Source of the DNA: Burkholderiaceae bacterium
GTDB lineage: Bacteria; Pseudomonadota; Gammaproteobacteria; Burkholderiales; Rhodocyclaceae
Reading direction: 5' to 3'
Assembly: GCA_021738065.1 (NCBI GenBank)
Contig: JAIPCT010000014.1
Coordinates: 1-52,340, forward strand
DNA: 52,340 bases
The notes beneath the pieces are model-generated. The model was not told the origin of the DNA. It worked only from the letters and a program-made list of their open reading frames with translations, and did not search any database. The position numbers and the translations under genes were made by a program. Of this stretch, positions 10,102 through 18,689 are shown piece after piece; within the stretch, counting starts at the first letter, position 1; each line of letters opens with the position of its first letter.

Positions 10102-13100
10102 ATGTCAGCACCCAGAACCGCCACGCCCAACAAATCGCGCCTGCTAACCCGTTTGCGCACTGCGCTGCACGCCGACTCCAGGCTGGGGCTGGCGCTGCGC
10201 GTGACGCTATGGGGGCTGGCCGTCGCCTACTTCGCCTTCGCCCTGTTGTTGCTGGCATTGCGCTACGCCATCCTGCCGCAAATTGAAAACTATCGCGGCG
10301 ATGTGGAGCAAATGCTCGGCGCCGCCATCAATCGCCCGGTCGGCATTCGCAAAATCGAAGCGCACTGGGCCGGAATGCGCCCGGCGCTGAATCTCGAAGG
10401 CTTCGAGATTCGCGACACCGAGGGCCGTCCCGCGCTGGGCTTCGAAAATGTCGAGGCGGAGCTTTCCTGGAGCTCGCTGTGGCATTTCGAGCTGCGGCTG
10501 GCGCGGCTGGAGCTCGACTCGCCAAAGCTGCAACTGCGTCGCGACAAAGCCGGCCGCTTCTTCGCTGCCGGACTTGAAATCACGCCCCAGGCAGGCGATG
10601 AAGAAGGTTTTTCCGACTGGCTGCTGCTGCAAAACCGCGTCATCATTCGCGATGCCAGCATCGCCTGGCACGACGAGTTGCGCGACGCGCCGCCGCTGGA
10701 ACTGAATCACCTGAATTTTCAGCTCGAAAACCGCGGCAGTCGCCATCGCTTCGGCTTCACCGCCGACCCGCCGCGACAGTTGGCGGCGCGCATCGACATT
10801 CGCGGCGATTTCAAGGGACGCGACCTGGATCGGCTCGAGGCCTGGAAAGGCGAGGTATATGCCGAACTGGATTACGCCGATCTTGCCGGCTGGCGTCAAT
10901 GGGTCGACTATCCAGTGGATTTGCCGCAAGGCAGCGGAGCACTGCGCCTATGGCTGGGCTTTGCCGAAAAGCAACTGAGTTCGGTCACTGCCGACGTACG
11001 CCTGGCCGACGTTCGCCTGCGCCTGCGCCCGGATTTGCCCGAGCTCGATTTGCTCCGCCTGGAAGGCCGCCTGGCCGGACAGCGCCTCGATGGCGGCTTC
11101 AAGGCCAAGCTCAACCGACTGACGCTGGCAACCCGGGACGATCTGGTGCTGCAGCCGACAGACCTTGAACTGACATGGCTGGCTGCGAATGCGATCCGTC
11201 CGCAGCAGGGCGCGGCCAGTGCCAACGGTCTCGATCTGGCGGCGCTGTCCCGCCTGGCCGGCTACCTGCCGCTCGACGATGCGACGCGCGCCCGCCTGGC
11301 ACGCCATGCACCGCGCGGCAGGGTTTTCGATCTGAAGCTGGACTGGAAAGGCAGCGCCAAGGACCCCGCAGCGCTCGCCAGCTGGAGCCTGAAGAGCCGC
11401 TACGAAGGACTGGGGCTCAGCGCCCTCGGTCCGATGCCGGGCATATCCGGCATCAATGGTCGTGTCGAAGGCAACGAAAAAGGCGGTAGCCTGATGGTCA
11501 ATGGCCAACTCGCGGCGGTCGAACTGCCCAGCGTATTTGCCGAACCGAAGCTGGAACTGGAAGCGCTTGCCGCGGAAATTGGCTGGAAATCCAGCACGGA
11601 AGGACTGCTGGTGAATTTCTACAAAGTCACTTTTCAAAACCAGGATGCCGCCGGCGATGCCAGCGGCATCTGGCGCGCGCTGCCGCAGGGCCCCGGCCAA
11701 CTTGAACTTGATGGCCGCCTGACACGCGGCAATGGCCAGGCGGTGTGGCGCTACATGCCGCTGGCAGTAGGCAAAGGCGTGCGCGACTGGCTGCAGACCA
11801 GCGTCGTGGGCGGCACGGCCAGCGAGGTGACGCTGAAGCTGCATGGCGATCTGGCGAAGTTCCCCTTCCGCGGTGGCAAGGACGGCGCTTTCGAAGTCCG
11901 CGGCAAATTCAAGGACGCGACACTGCGCTACGCCGACAGCTGGCCCGAGATCAATGCCATTGAAGGCGAACTGCTGTTCGCCGGCGAACGCATGCTGATC
12001 ACTGGCAACAGCGGCAAAATTTTCGGCGTGACACTGCGCAACGTGCACGCCGAAATAGCCGATATCGAACAGCACGAGGAATTACTCGTGGTGAGCGGCA
12101 AGGCCGCCGGCCCGACGGCGGATTTTCTGCGCTTCATCGAGGCCAGTCCGGTCGGCGAGCGCATTGACCATTTCACCGAGGAAATGCAGGCCGAAGGCCG
12201 GGGCGAACTCGACCTCAAACTACGGCTGCCGCTACGCAAACTGGATGACTCCAAAGTCGACGGAAGCTACCGCTTCGATGGCAACCGCCTCACGGTGGAC
12301 AAGGATTTGCCGCCGCTGGCCGAGGTGCGCGGCGGCTTGAGCTTCTCCTCGGATCACCTGCAGGCACGGGGTATTCGCGGCACCTTGCTGGAAATGCCGC
12401 TCAGCGTCGACGTAAAAACGGCAGGCGATGGCGGCGTCCAGGTCAACGCCGCGGGCGAACTCAGCATCCCGACCCTGCGCCGGCAATTTCCCCATGCCGT
12501 GTTCGATCATCTTTCCGGCGCCACGAAATGGAGCAGCACGATACGCGCCAAACGGAAAACCGCGGAAGTGAAGCTGACATCGAATCTGCTCGGCATCTCA
12601 TCCAGCCTGCCGCCGCCCTTCAATAAATCGGCCAGCGAAACCATGGCCTTCAGTTTCGAACGCAAACCTTCCGCGACGGCCAGCGCACCGAGTGGACGCG
12701 GCGACACCAGTGCCGCGCCTCAAGCCAGGCCCGACCCTCGCGGCGAAGCCCTGGCCGGCAAGGTCCCCGCGAGCCGTGCCAGCGCCCAGGACATGCTCGA
12801 CATCCGCCTCGGTCGCGCCCTTCAAGTCCAGCTGATGCGGCGTCACGACAGCGCACCGCCGCTCATCACGCGCGGCATTGTCGCTGTCGGTGAAGCCAGC
12901 CCCGGGCTGCCGGATCGAAACCTGGCAGTCGCCATCAACCTGACTTACCTCGATGCCGACTTCTGGCGCAAGCTGCTGGCGGATTCAAACAACGGCAATG
13001 GTCAGGGCAAGACGCCGGCATTCCAATGGCCGACGCTGCAATTCGATTTGCGAGCCGCGGAACTGGTGTTGCTGGAAAAGAATTTCCACGATGTCCGCGT

Positions 13101-14115
13101 CAAGGGAAGCCGACCCGAGCGGACCAGCAACACGCGATTCGAGTTGAAGAGTCGCGAGCTGGACGGCAACTTCGAGTGGAACAGCGCCGGTAGCGGCAAA
13201 CTGTCGGGCCGGATTGCCCAGTTTTCGATTCCCGAGTCCGTCGCGACGCCAGCGGTGCTGCAGACAACGGCGCGCGAGGTGATTGATGAAATTCCGGCGC
13301 TCGACATCACGGTCGAGCAGCTGTCGTTCAAGAATCGCCCGCTCGGCACGGTGCGCATCGCGGCCGAGAATCTTGGCGGCTACTGGAACACCCAGATCGA
13401 CGCGAAGAACGAAGACGGCACGCTGGAAGCCACCGGACGCTGGCGGCCGGGCCTGGCCCAGCCCGATACCCGTGTCGACTTCAAGCTCGGCGCCAAAAGC
13501 ATCGAAAAACTGCTGGCCCGCATCGGCTACCCGGACACGATACGGCGCGGCAACGCCAAACTGGCCGGCAACCTGTCGTGGAGCGGTTCGCCTTTCAAGA
13601 TTGACTTTGCCAGTCTCGACGGCAACCTCAGCCTCGATGCCGCAGGTGGTCAGTTCGTCAAGCTCGAACCCGGCGTCGGACGCCTGCTCGGCATTCTCAG
13701 CCTGCAATCCCTGCCGCGCCGCATCACGCTCGACTTTCGCGACATCTTCAGCGAAGGCTTCGCCTTCGACAGCATCGGCGGCCAATTCACTGTCGCGCGC
13801 GGTGAAATGGAAACCAAAGAGCTGAAGATCACGGGACCCTCGGCGAAGGTATTGATGAGCGGGACGGTGAATCTCGCCAGCGAAACCCAGAACCTCAAAG
13901 TGCGCGTGCAACCCGCGGTAGGCGAATCGATTGCGGTCGGTGCGATGATTGCCAACCCGGTCGCCGGTGCCGTCGTCTGGGCGGCACAAAAGCTGTTCAA
14001 GGACCCGCTCGACCAGGCCTTTGCCTTCGAATACGGCGTCACCGGCAGCTGGGCGGATCCGAAAGTCGAAAAGCTCGGCCAGGCACCGAAAGTTCCCGCG
14101 GAGAACGCGAAATGA
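10102..14115 (+). CDS. yhdP: YhdP family AsmA-like envelope protein
   Basis: A very large (1337 residues) AsmA-superfamily protein with one N-terminal membrane helix near residues 34-58 (VTLWGLAVAYFAFALLLL) and a long beta-rich periplasmic body. YhdP in E. coli is one of three bridge-like proteins that move phospholipids to the outer membrane. The C-terminal domain has the conserved LQSLPRRITLDFRDIFSEGF stretch. The ATG at 10102 is taken as start. Residues about 858-898 (RGDTSAAPQARPDPRGEAL and flanks) are a proline/arginine-rich stretch that interrupts the beta pattern and looks inserted. Its stop overlaps the ATG of the nitrilase gene by four bases. Confidence 0.92.
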   Translation: MSAPRTATPNKSRLLTRLRTALHADSRLGLALRVTLWGLAVAYFAFALLLLALRYAILPQIENYRGDVEQMLGAAINRPVGIRKIEAHWAGMRPALNLEGFEIRDTEGRPALGFENVEAELSWSSLWHFELRLARLELDSPKLQLRRDKAGRFFAAGLEITPQAGDEEGFSDWLLLQNRVIIRDASIAWHDELRDAPPLELNHLNFQLENRGSRHRFGFTADPPRQLAARIDIRGDFKGRDLDRLEAWKGEVYAELDYADLAGWRQWVDYPVDLPQGSGALRLWLGFAEKQLSSVTADVRLADVRLRLRPDLPELDLLRLEGRLAGQRLDGGFKAKLNRLTLATRDDLVLQPTDLELTWLAANAIRPQQGAASANGLDLAALSRLAGYLPLDDATRARLARHAPRGRVFDLKLDWKGSAKDPAALASWSLKSRYEGLGLSALGPMPGISGINGRVEGNEKGGSLMVNGQLAAVELPSVFAEPKLELEALAAEIGWKSSTEGLLVNFYKVTFQNQDAAGDASGIWRALPQGPGQLELDGRLTRGNGQAVWRYMPLAVGKGVRDWLQTSVVGGTASEVTLKLHGDLAKFPFRGGKDGAFEVRGKFKDATLRYADSWPEINAIEGELLFAGERMLITGNSGKIFGVTLRNVHAEIADIEQHEELLVVSGKAAGPTADFLRFIEASPVGERIDHFTEEMQAEGRGELDLKLRLPLRKLDDSKVDGSYRFDGNRLTVDKDLPPLAEVRGGLSFSSDHLQARGIRGTLLEMPLSVDVKTAGDGGVQVNAAGELSIPTLRRQFPHAVFDHLSGATKWSSTIRAKRKTAEVKLTSNLLGISSSLPPPFNKSASETMAFSFERKPSATASAPSGRGDTSAAPQARPDPRGEALAGKVPASRASAQDMLDIRLGRALQVQLMRRHDSAPPLITRGIVAVGEASPGLPDRNLAVAINLTYLDADFWRKLLADSNNGNGQGKTPAFQWPTLQFDLRAAELVLLEKNFHDVRVKGSRPERTSNTRFELKSRELDGNFEWNSAGSGKLSGRIAQFSIPESVATPAVLQTTAREVIDEIPALDITVEQLSFKNRPLGTVRIAAENLGGYWNTQIDAKNEDGTLEATGRWRPGLAQPDTRVDFKLGAKSIEKLLARIGYPDTIRRGNAKLAGNLSWSGSPFKIDFASLDGNLSLDAAGGQFVKLEPGVGRLLGILSLQSLPRRITLDFRDIFSEGFAFDSIGGQFTVARGEMETKELKITGPSAKVLMSGTVNLASETQNLKVRVQPAVGESIAVGAMIANPVAGAVVWAAQKLFKDPLDQAFAFEYGVTGSWADPKVEKLGQAPKVPAENAK

Positions 14116-14984
14116 AAACGAAACGCAGCGAAGCTTCAGGACAGGTGCATGCCCTTGCCGGCGAGCGTGATGCCATTGCCAGGATTGCCGCGATACAAAT
14201 GATCTCGGGCCCGGACGTGGCGCCGAATCTCGTCACCGCCGGCAAACTGATTGCCGAAGCGGCGGCAGCCGGCGCGCAACTGGTCGCCTTGCCCGAGTAC
14301 TTTCCGCTGATCGGTGCCACGGATGCCGATCGACTGACCGCGCGCGAAGCCGATGGCGCCGGGCCGATTCAGGATTTCCTTGCCGAAACCGCGGCCCGCC
14401 ACGGACTGTGGCTGGTCGGCGGCTCTATTCCGCTGCTGGCCAACGATCCCGCCAAGCTGCGCAACAGCTGCCTGGTGTTCGACCCGCAGGGCAGGCGCGC
14501 GGCGCGTTACGACAAGATCCACCTGTTCGGCTTCACCAAGGGCGAGGAAAGCTACGACGAAGCCGCCACCATCGAGCGCGGCGATCAGGTCGTCAGCTTC
14601 GAGACTCCGCTGGGACGCGTCGGCATCGGCATCTGCTACGACCTGCGCTTTCCGGAGCTGTTTCGCGCCATGGCTGAGTTGTCCAACCCGGTGGATCTGC
14701 TGGTGCTGCCTTCGGCCTTCACCGAAACCACGGGGCGCGCCCACTGGGAATTGCTGCTACGCGCCCGCGCCGTGGAAAACCAGTGTTATGTTCTGGCTGC
14801 GGCGCAAGGCGGCAAGCATCCAAGCGGACGCATGACCCACGGCAACAGCATGGTCATCGACCCCTGGGGCGAGGTTGTGGCCCGCATCGACAAAGGCGAA
14901 GGCGTGGTCATCGCTGAACTGAACCGGCAAAAGCTGGTCGATACCAGAACCAGCTTGCCGGCACTGAAACATCGCATACTGTAG
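14112..14984 (+). CDS. Carbon-nitrogen hydrolase, Nit/omega-amidase family
   Basis: A nitrilase-superfamily amidase of 290 residues with the complete catalytic triad: E62 in LPEYFP, K135 in YDKIHLF and C175 in [13 protein letters not shown]. The closest functional groups are deaminated glutathione amidase and omega-amidase, enzymes that hydrolyse damaged glutathione or 2-oxo-amide by-products in the cytosol; this is a family-level assignment. The start overlaps the yhdP stop (ATGA), implying coupled translation. yhdP-nit-tldD is a common betaproteobacterial order. A palindrome separates it from tldD. Confidence 0.92.
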   Translation: MKTKRSEASGQVHALAGERDAIARIAAIQMISGPDVAPNLVTAGKLIAEAAAAGAQLVALPEYFPLIGATDADRLTAREADGAGPIQDFLAETAARHGLWLVGGSIPLLANDPAKLRNSCLVFDPQGRRAARYDKIHLFGFTKGEESYDEAATIERGDQVVSFETPLGRVGIGICYDLRFPELFRAMAELSNPVDLLVLPSAFTETTGRAHWELLLRARAVENQCYVLAAAQGGKHPSGRMTHGNSMVIDPWGEVVARIDKGEGVVIAELNRQKLVDTRTSLPALKHRIL

Positions 14985-15034
14985 TTCGCCGCCACGCGGA
15001 GCCTTGCATTTTGCAAACAGAATACCAACCATTC

Positions 15035-15131
15035 ACCACAGAGACACAGAGGCACAGAGAAATGCCCACAGAGAACACTCAGTTTTTATTTATTGCATTC
15101 GCCTTTCTCTGTGCCTCTGTGTCTCTGTGGT
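15035..15131. repeat. Intergenic palindrome family P, copy 2 (CAGAG type, perfect 28-bp arms)
   Basis: The left arm at 15035-15062 and the right arm at 15104-15131 are perfect reverse complements over 28 bases. Each is built from units ACCACAGAG, ACACAGAGG and CACAGAGAAA, with a 41-base A/T-richer loop. It lies between the nitrilase and tldD genes, both on the plus strand, 52 bases before the tldD start. Confidence 0.97.
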
Positions 15132-15183
15132 TAAGCTTTTCCTGGTTCCGGCCCGTCCGGTCCAATGTTATTCAAGGACATCC

Positions 15184-16641
15184 ATGAACGCTCCCGTCAG
15201 CCCCATTCCCCACTTCGACGTCGCCGAAAAGATACTGCTCAAGCCCCACGGCCTGGCGCCCCACATGCTGGAGCGGGTATTCGGCCAGCTCTTCGGCAAT
15301 CACGTCGATTACGCCGATCTGTATTTTCAGTACGCCCGCTCCGAGGCCTGGAGCCTGGAAGAAGGCATCGTCAAGTCGGGCAGCTTCAATATCGAGCAAG
15401 GCGTCGGCGTGCGTGCGATATCGGGTGAGAAAACCGCTTTCGCCTATTCCGACGACATCAGCCTGGCGGCGCTGAAGGCCGCCGCCAACACCACCCGCGC
15501 GATTGCCGCCGCAGGCGCCCAGCGCCTGGCGCCGCTGTTGCGGCGTGGCAAGCCGCCCGCGGCGCTGTATGCCGGCAACGACCCGATCGCGTCGCTCGAC
15601 GATGCCGCCAAGGTCACGCTGCTGGAGCGCCTCGAAGCCATGGCGCGCGCCGCCGACACGAGGGTCCGGGAAGTCATGGCCAGCATCGCCGGGACCTGGG
15701 AAGTCGTGCTGGTGGCCCGCTCCGACGGCAGCATGGCGGCGGACGTGCGGCCGCTGGTACGTGTTTCGATTTCCGTGATCATGGAACAGGATGGCCGCCG
15801 CGAGCAGGGCTCCGCGGGCGGTGGCGGGCGCTTTGACTACGCCTATTTCAGTGACGCGGTACTCAAGGATTACGCCCAGCGCGCGGTACATCAGGCCAGC
15901 ATCAACCTCGCCGCCAAGCCGGCTCCGGCCGGTGAAATGACCGTGGTGCTCGGCCCCGGCTGGCCCGGCATCCTGCTGCATGAAGCCGTCGGCCACGGCC
16001 TCGAAGGCGACTTCAACCGCAAGGGCAGTTCGACCTTTGCCGGCCGCATCGGCCAGCGCGTCGCGGCCAAGGGCGTCACCGTGGTGGATGACGGCACGAT
16101 TGCCGACCGGCGCGGCTCGCTGACCATCGACGACGAAGGCAATCCGACACAGCGCACGGTGCTGATCGAAGACGGCATTCTGGTCGGCTACCTGCAAGAC
16201 ACGCTCAATGCCCGCCTGATGGGTGTCCCGATCACCGGCAACGGCCGCCGCGAATCCTTTGCCCATTTGCCGCTGCCGCGCATGACCAACACCACCATGC
16301 TGAATGGCAGCCACGATCCGCAGGAGATCATCAAGTCCGTGAAAAAGGGGCTTTACGCGGCGAACTTCGGCGGCGGCCAGGTGGATATCACCAGCGGCAA
16401 GTTCGTTTTTTCCACCGCCGAAGCCTATCTGATCGAAAACGGCAGGATCACCACGCCGGTCAAGGGCGCCACGCTGATCGGCAACGGCCCCGAAGCCATG
16501 ACCCGCGTCGCCATGATCGGCAACGACATGGCACTCGATTCGGGTGCCGGCCCCTGCGGCAAGGAAGGCCAGAGTGTGCCGGTGGGTGTCGGCCAGCCGA
16601 CGGTGCGTATCGATGGGCTGACGGTGGGCGGAACGGGTTAG
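15184..16641 (+). CDS. tldD: Metalloprotease TldD
   Basis: TldD is the catalytic half of the TldD/TldE (PmbA) heterodimeric zinc protease that trims unfolded peptides, matures microcins and affects CcdA stability. The 485-residue protein shows the zinc-binding [12 protein letters not shown] motif starting at H266, the glycine-rich [10 protein letters not shown], and the C-terminal [18 protein letters not shown] and [15 protein letters not shown] segments typical of TldD. The ATG at 15184 follows an AAGGAC ribosome-binding site; a longer frame upstream runs through the palindrome and is rejected. The partner tldE is not in the window. Confidence 0.97.
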   Translation: MNAPVSPIPHFDVAEKILLKPHGLAPHMLERVFGQLFGNHVDYADLYFQYARSEAWSLEEGIVKSGSFNIEQGVGVRAISGEKTAFAYSDDISLAALKAAANTTRAIAAAGAQRLAPLLRRGKPPAALYAGNDPIASLDDAAKVTLLERLEAMARAADTRVREVMASIAGTWEVVLVARSDGSMAADVRPLVRVSISVIMEQDGRREQGSAGGGGRFDYAYFSDAVLKDYAQRAVHQASINLAAKPAPAGEMTVVLGPGWPGILLHEAVGHGLEGDFNRKGSSTFAGRIGQRVAAKGVTVVDDGTIADRRGSLTIDDEGNPTQRTVLIEDGILVGYLQDTLNARLMGVPITGNGRRESFAHLPLPRMTNTTMLNGSHDPQEIIKSVKKGLYAANFGGGQVDITSGKFVFSTAEAYLIENGRITTPVKGATLIGNGPEAMTRVAMIGNDMALDSGAGPCGKEGQSVPVGVGQPTVRIDGLTVGGTG

Positions 16642-16672
16642 CGTGAAAAATGTATTCGAAGCGCCGGGTGAA

Positions 16673-16737
16673 GGTCGAGCGAAGCGAGCCGATCAGTAGC
16701 CTCCCGAGAGGGGGGATGGGGGGCGGGCCTTCAATTG
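16673..16737. repeat. GC-rich element family B, intergenic copy
   Basis: The region holds GGTCGAGCGAAGCGAGCC (a small hairpin), then a CCTCCCGAG / GGGGGGATGGGGGG stretch. Read on the minus strand, the order C-run, CGGGAGG, then the TCGCTTCGCTCG hairpin is the same layout as the copy inside hrpA at 20849-20903. It lies between the convergent tldD and CinA-like genes. Confidence 0.6.
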
Positions 16738-16740
16738 TTT

Positions 16741-16806
16741 TAGTTACGGCCGCTGCGCTTAACGCCGATGACGCCGGCGTTAGCCTCCACTGAAACTTCG
16801 TTTTAG
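16741..16806. repeat. Possible repeat family C, copy 1
   Basis: The segment includes AACGCCGATGACGCCGGCG and CTCCACTGAAACTTCG followed by TTTTAG. It resembles 39909-39957 (CGCCGATAATGCCG and CACACTAAAACTCG) at roughly 70 percent by eye. A small palindrome AACGCC/GGCGTT lies at 16761-16781. No gene is visible in 16642-16855. Confidence 0.35.
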
Positions 16807-16855
16807 CGTGTTTCATCTTCCGCAGGTGGAGCGTGCGGGCACGAGCGTTAAAAAC

Positions 16856-17623
16856 TCACTTCTCGTCGAAGCTGTAACCCAGTTCGGCGACACCGCGCCG
16901 GATCGTCTCCAATGCCGCCGGCACCTGGTCCGGCGTGCCGCGAACGCCGAGTTCGATGTGCCGCTGGATTTCCTTGGTGCCGAGGAAGGGCAGGCTGAAG
17001 ACCTTGATGCCGGAGAAGTCCGCTTCGACACGGCGCATCAGATCGATCAGCGCGCCTTCGCTGCCTTTCCACACCAGAATCGCCGCGTCGGCACTCGGTC
17101 GCGCGTTGAAGCGCCATGAGTAAAAGCTGTCGAGCACCCACTCGACCATCGGCCAGGCCATTTGCGGAAAGCCCGGCACGAAATGGTGCTGGCCGAGCGT
17201 GAAGCCGGGAATCCGGTTGTAGGGATTGGGAATGATGCTGCTGCCTGCCGGGAAGTTGCCCAGCGCCAGTTGCAGATCGGTCAGCTCGAACTTGAGCTCG
17301 GCGAAACGCGCCTTGATCTCGCGCTCGGCGTCGGGATGCAGTTTGAGCTCGACACCCGCCGCGGCCGCCGCCGCTTGTCGCGTGTGGTCGTCCGGCGTAT
17401 TGCCGATGCCGCCAAAACTGAAAACGACGTCTTCGCTGGCAAAGCTGCGCCTGAGCGTTTCGGTCAGCCGCTCGCGGTCGTCGCCGATATAGGTCGCCCA
17501 ATCCAGCGCCAGGCCGCGGGCGCCGAGCAGCTCGACCATTTTGTGGAAATGCTTGTCCTCGCGGCGACCCAGCGTGATTTCGTCGCCGATGATGATGGCG
17601 CCAAAGCCTTTCACTCTGGGCAC
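16856..17623 (-). CDS. MoaB/CinA-type molybdopterin-binding domain protein
   Basis: A 255-residue protein of the competence/damage-inducible CinA N-terminal (MoCF-biosynthesis) family. It begins GFGAIIIGDEITLGRREDKH, continues with the FSFGGIGNTPDDHT motif that matches the GGxGPTxDD ligand-binding loop, and has FPQMAWPMVEWVL later. Related proteins include pyrophosphatases acting on ADP-ribose or FAD, but this version lacks the C-terminal nicotinamide-nucleotide amidase domain of full CinA. Exact function is not known. It is the distal gene of the hrpA - EI24 - CinA-like minus-strand run and is convergent with tldD. Confidence 0.82.
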   Translation of the reverse strand: MPRVKGFGAIIIGDEITLGRREDKHFHKMVELLGARGLALDWATYIGDDRERLTETLRRSFASEDVVFSFGGIGNTPDDHTRQAAAAAAGVELKLHPDAEREIKARFAELKFELTDLQLALGNFPAGSSIIPNPYNRIPGFTLGQHHFVPGFPQMAWPMVEWVLDSFYSWRFNARPSADAAILVWKGSEGALIDLMRRVEADFSGIKVFSLPFLGTKEIQRHIELGVRGTPDQVPAALETIRRGVAELGYSFDEK

Positions 17624-17632
17624 CTGGATTCA

Positions 17633-17762
17633 ACCACGGCGAACACGGCGACACGGCGCGAGAACCCAAACTTTGCCATGGCAGCCGTACAAGCCAACGG
17701 GTGATTGACCCGGGTTCCGCCATTCCCGGAGATCTTCGCCGTGTCGCCGTGTTCGCCGTGGT
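17633..17762. repeat. Intergenic palindrome family P, copy 3 (CGGCG type, perfect 26-bp arms)
   Basis: The left arm at 17633-17658 (ACCACGGCGA then ACACGGCGA then CACGGCG) and the right arm at 17737-17762 are perfect reverse complements over 26 bases, with a loop of 78 bases. It fills the gap between the EI24 gene and the CinA-like gene, both on the minus strand. Confidence 0.97.
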
Positions 17763-17780
17763 GAATGGCCTCTTGCCGGT

Positions 17781-18500
17781 TCACAGCTCGATGCCTCGGT
17801 CCTGTCGCTGACGGCGCAGGGCCGCAAGCCCGAGGTGCACGAACACCAGCGCGGCAAACGCCGGCGCCAGCAGGTTGATCAGCGGCAGATGCGCCACGCC
17901 GGCGGTCGCCAGTCCGGCCACGGTGAAGGGCATGCGATTGTCCTGAGTCAGGCGGCGCATCTCGGTCGGCGTCGCATGTTCCGCCAGGGCATCGAAGCAG
18001 AAGGTGCGCTGGTTCAACCACGCGCCCCAAAACAGTGGCAACACCAACATCGCCCCGGGAATCAGCAACAGCGGCAAGGTCACCAGACTGCCGACCACGA
18101 ATATGGCGCCGACCATCAGGGTGTTGACCAGACTGCCCCAGAACACGTTCTCGCCATGGCGACCCAGATCCGGATAGTGATGTGCCGCCACCAGGTTGAT
18201 CAGGTGCGGCAGGGCAAACACCGCCACCAGCAGCACCGCGGTGAAATAGGTCAGCGCGGCGAAGCCGGCCAGCAGCAAAAACACCCCGGCCCAGTGCGCG
18301 ACCCATTCCCAGCCGGACCAGGGCAGCTGCGGCACGATGTCCGCCATCAAGGCCACGCCGTGCGCCCATACCGTTATGCCCACTGTGACCCAAAACACCA
18401 GCGCCACCAGCGGTGGCCAGATTGCCTGCCACAACACGGCGCCCCGCGTCAGGTCGCGCAGCGATTTGGTAAAAGCGGTAAGTACTTCAAGCATAGCCAT
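17781..18500 (-). CDS. EI24 domain integral membrane protein
   Basis: A 239-residue multi-helix inner-membrane protein of the EI24/CysZ-like family. Hydrophobic segments lie near residues 24-50, 68-100, 125-165 and 193-228. The family includes the CysZ sulfate channel, but no sulfate genes are nearby and many betaproteobacterial members are uncharacterised, so a transport role is only possible. Two in-frame ATGs at 18500 and 18494 each have an AAGGA six bases upstream because the ribosome-binding site is doubled (AAGGATAAGGA). It lies between two family P palindromes. Confidence 0.85.
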   Translation of the reverse strand: MAMLEVLTAFTKSLRDLTRGAVLWQAIWPPLVALVFWVTVGITVWAHGVALMADIVPQLPWSGWEWVAHWAGVFLLLAGFAALTYFTAVLLVAVFALPHLINLVAAHHYPDLGRHGENVFWGSLVNTLMVGAIFVVGSLVTLPLLLIPGAMLVLPLFWGAWLNQRTFCFDALAEHATPTEMRRLTQDNRMPFTVAGLATAGVAHLPLINLLAPAFAALVFVHLGLAALRRQRQDRGIEL

Positions 18501-18529
18501 TCCTTATCCTTCCTGAAAAACCCGGTTGA

Positions 18530-18667
18530 ACCACAGAGACACAGAGGACACAGAGGAAAACAAAACGCCGCGCCGCAAGCTCGGACCACCCGAGGAGCGA
18601 GATGCCGTCGCGACCCGCTCGGCGTTTGACTCATCATCCTTCTCAGTGTCCTCCGTATCTCCGTGGT
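18530..18667. repeat. Intergenic palindrome family P, copy 4 (CAGAG/CGGAG type)
   Basis: The left arm at 18530-18560 (ACCACAGAGACACAGAGG and onward) pairs with the right arm at 18642-18667 (ending CTCCGTGGT), with about four mismatches, mostly A:C type, around an 80-base loop. It lies between hrpA and the EI24 gene, both on the minus strand. Confidence 0.88.
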
Positions 18668-18689
18668 GAGCTTTTCAGGTTTATCAACA

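Noticed and set aside
15004-15183. N-terminal extension of tldD through the palindrome ([10 protein letters not shown]...)
   Set aside because: The peptide is a translation of the family P arms and is often mis-annotated as small hypothetical proteins; tldD has a good ribosome-binding site at its real start.
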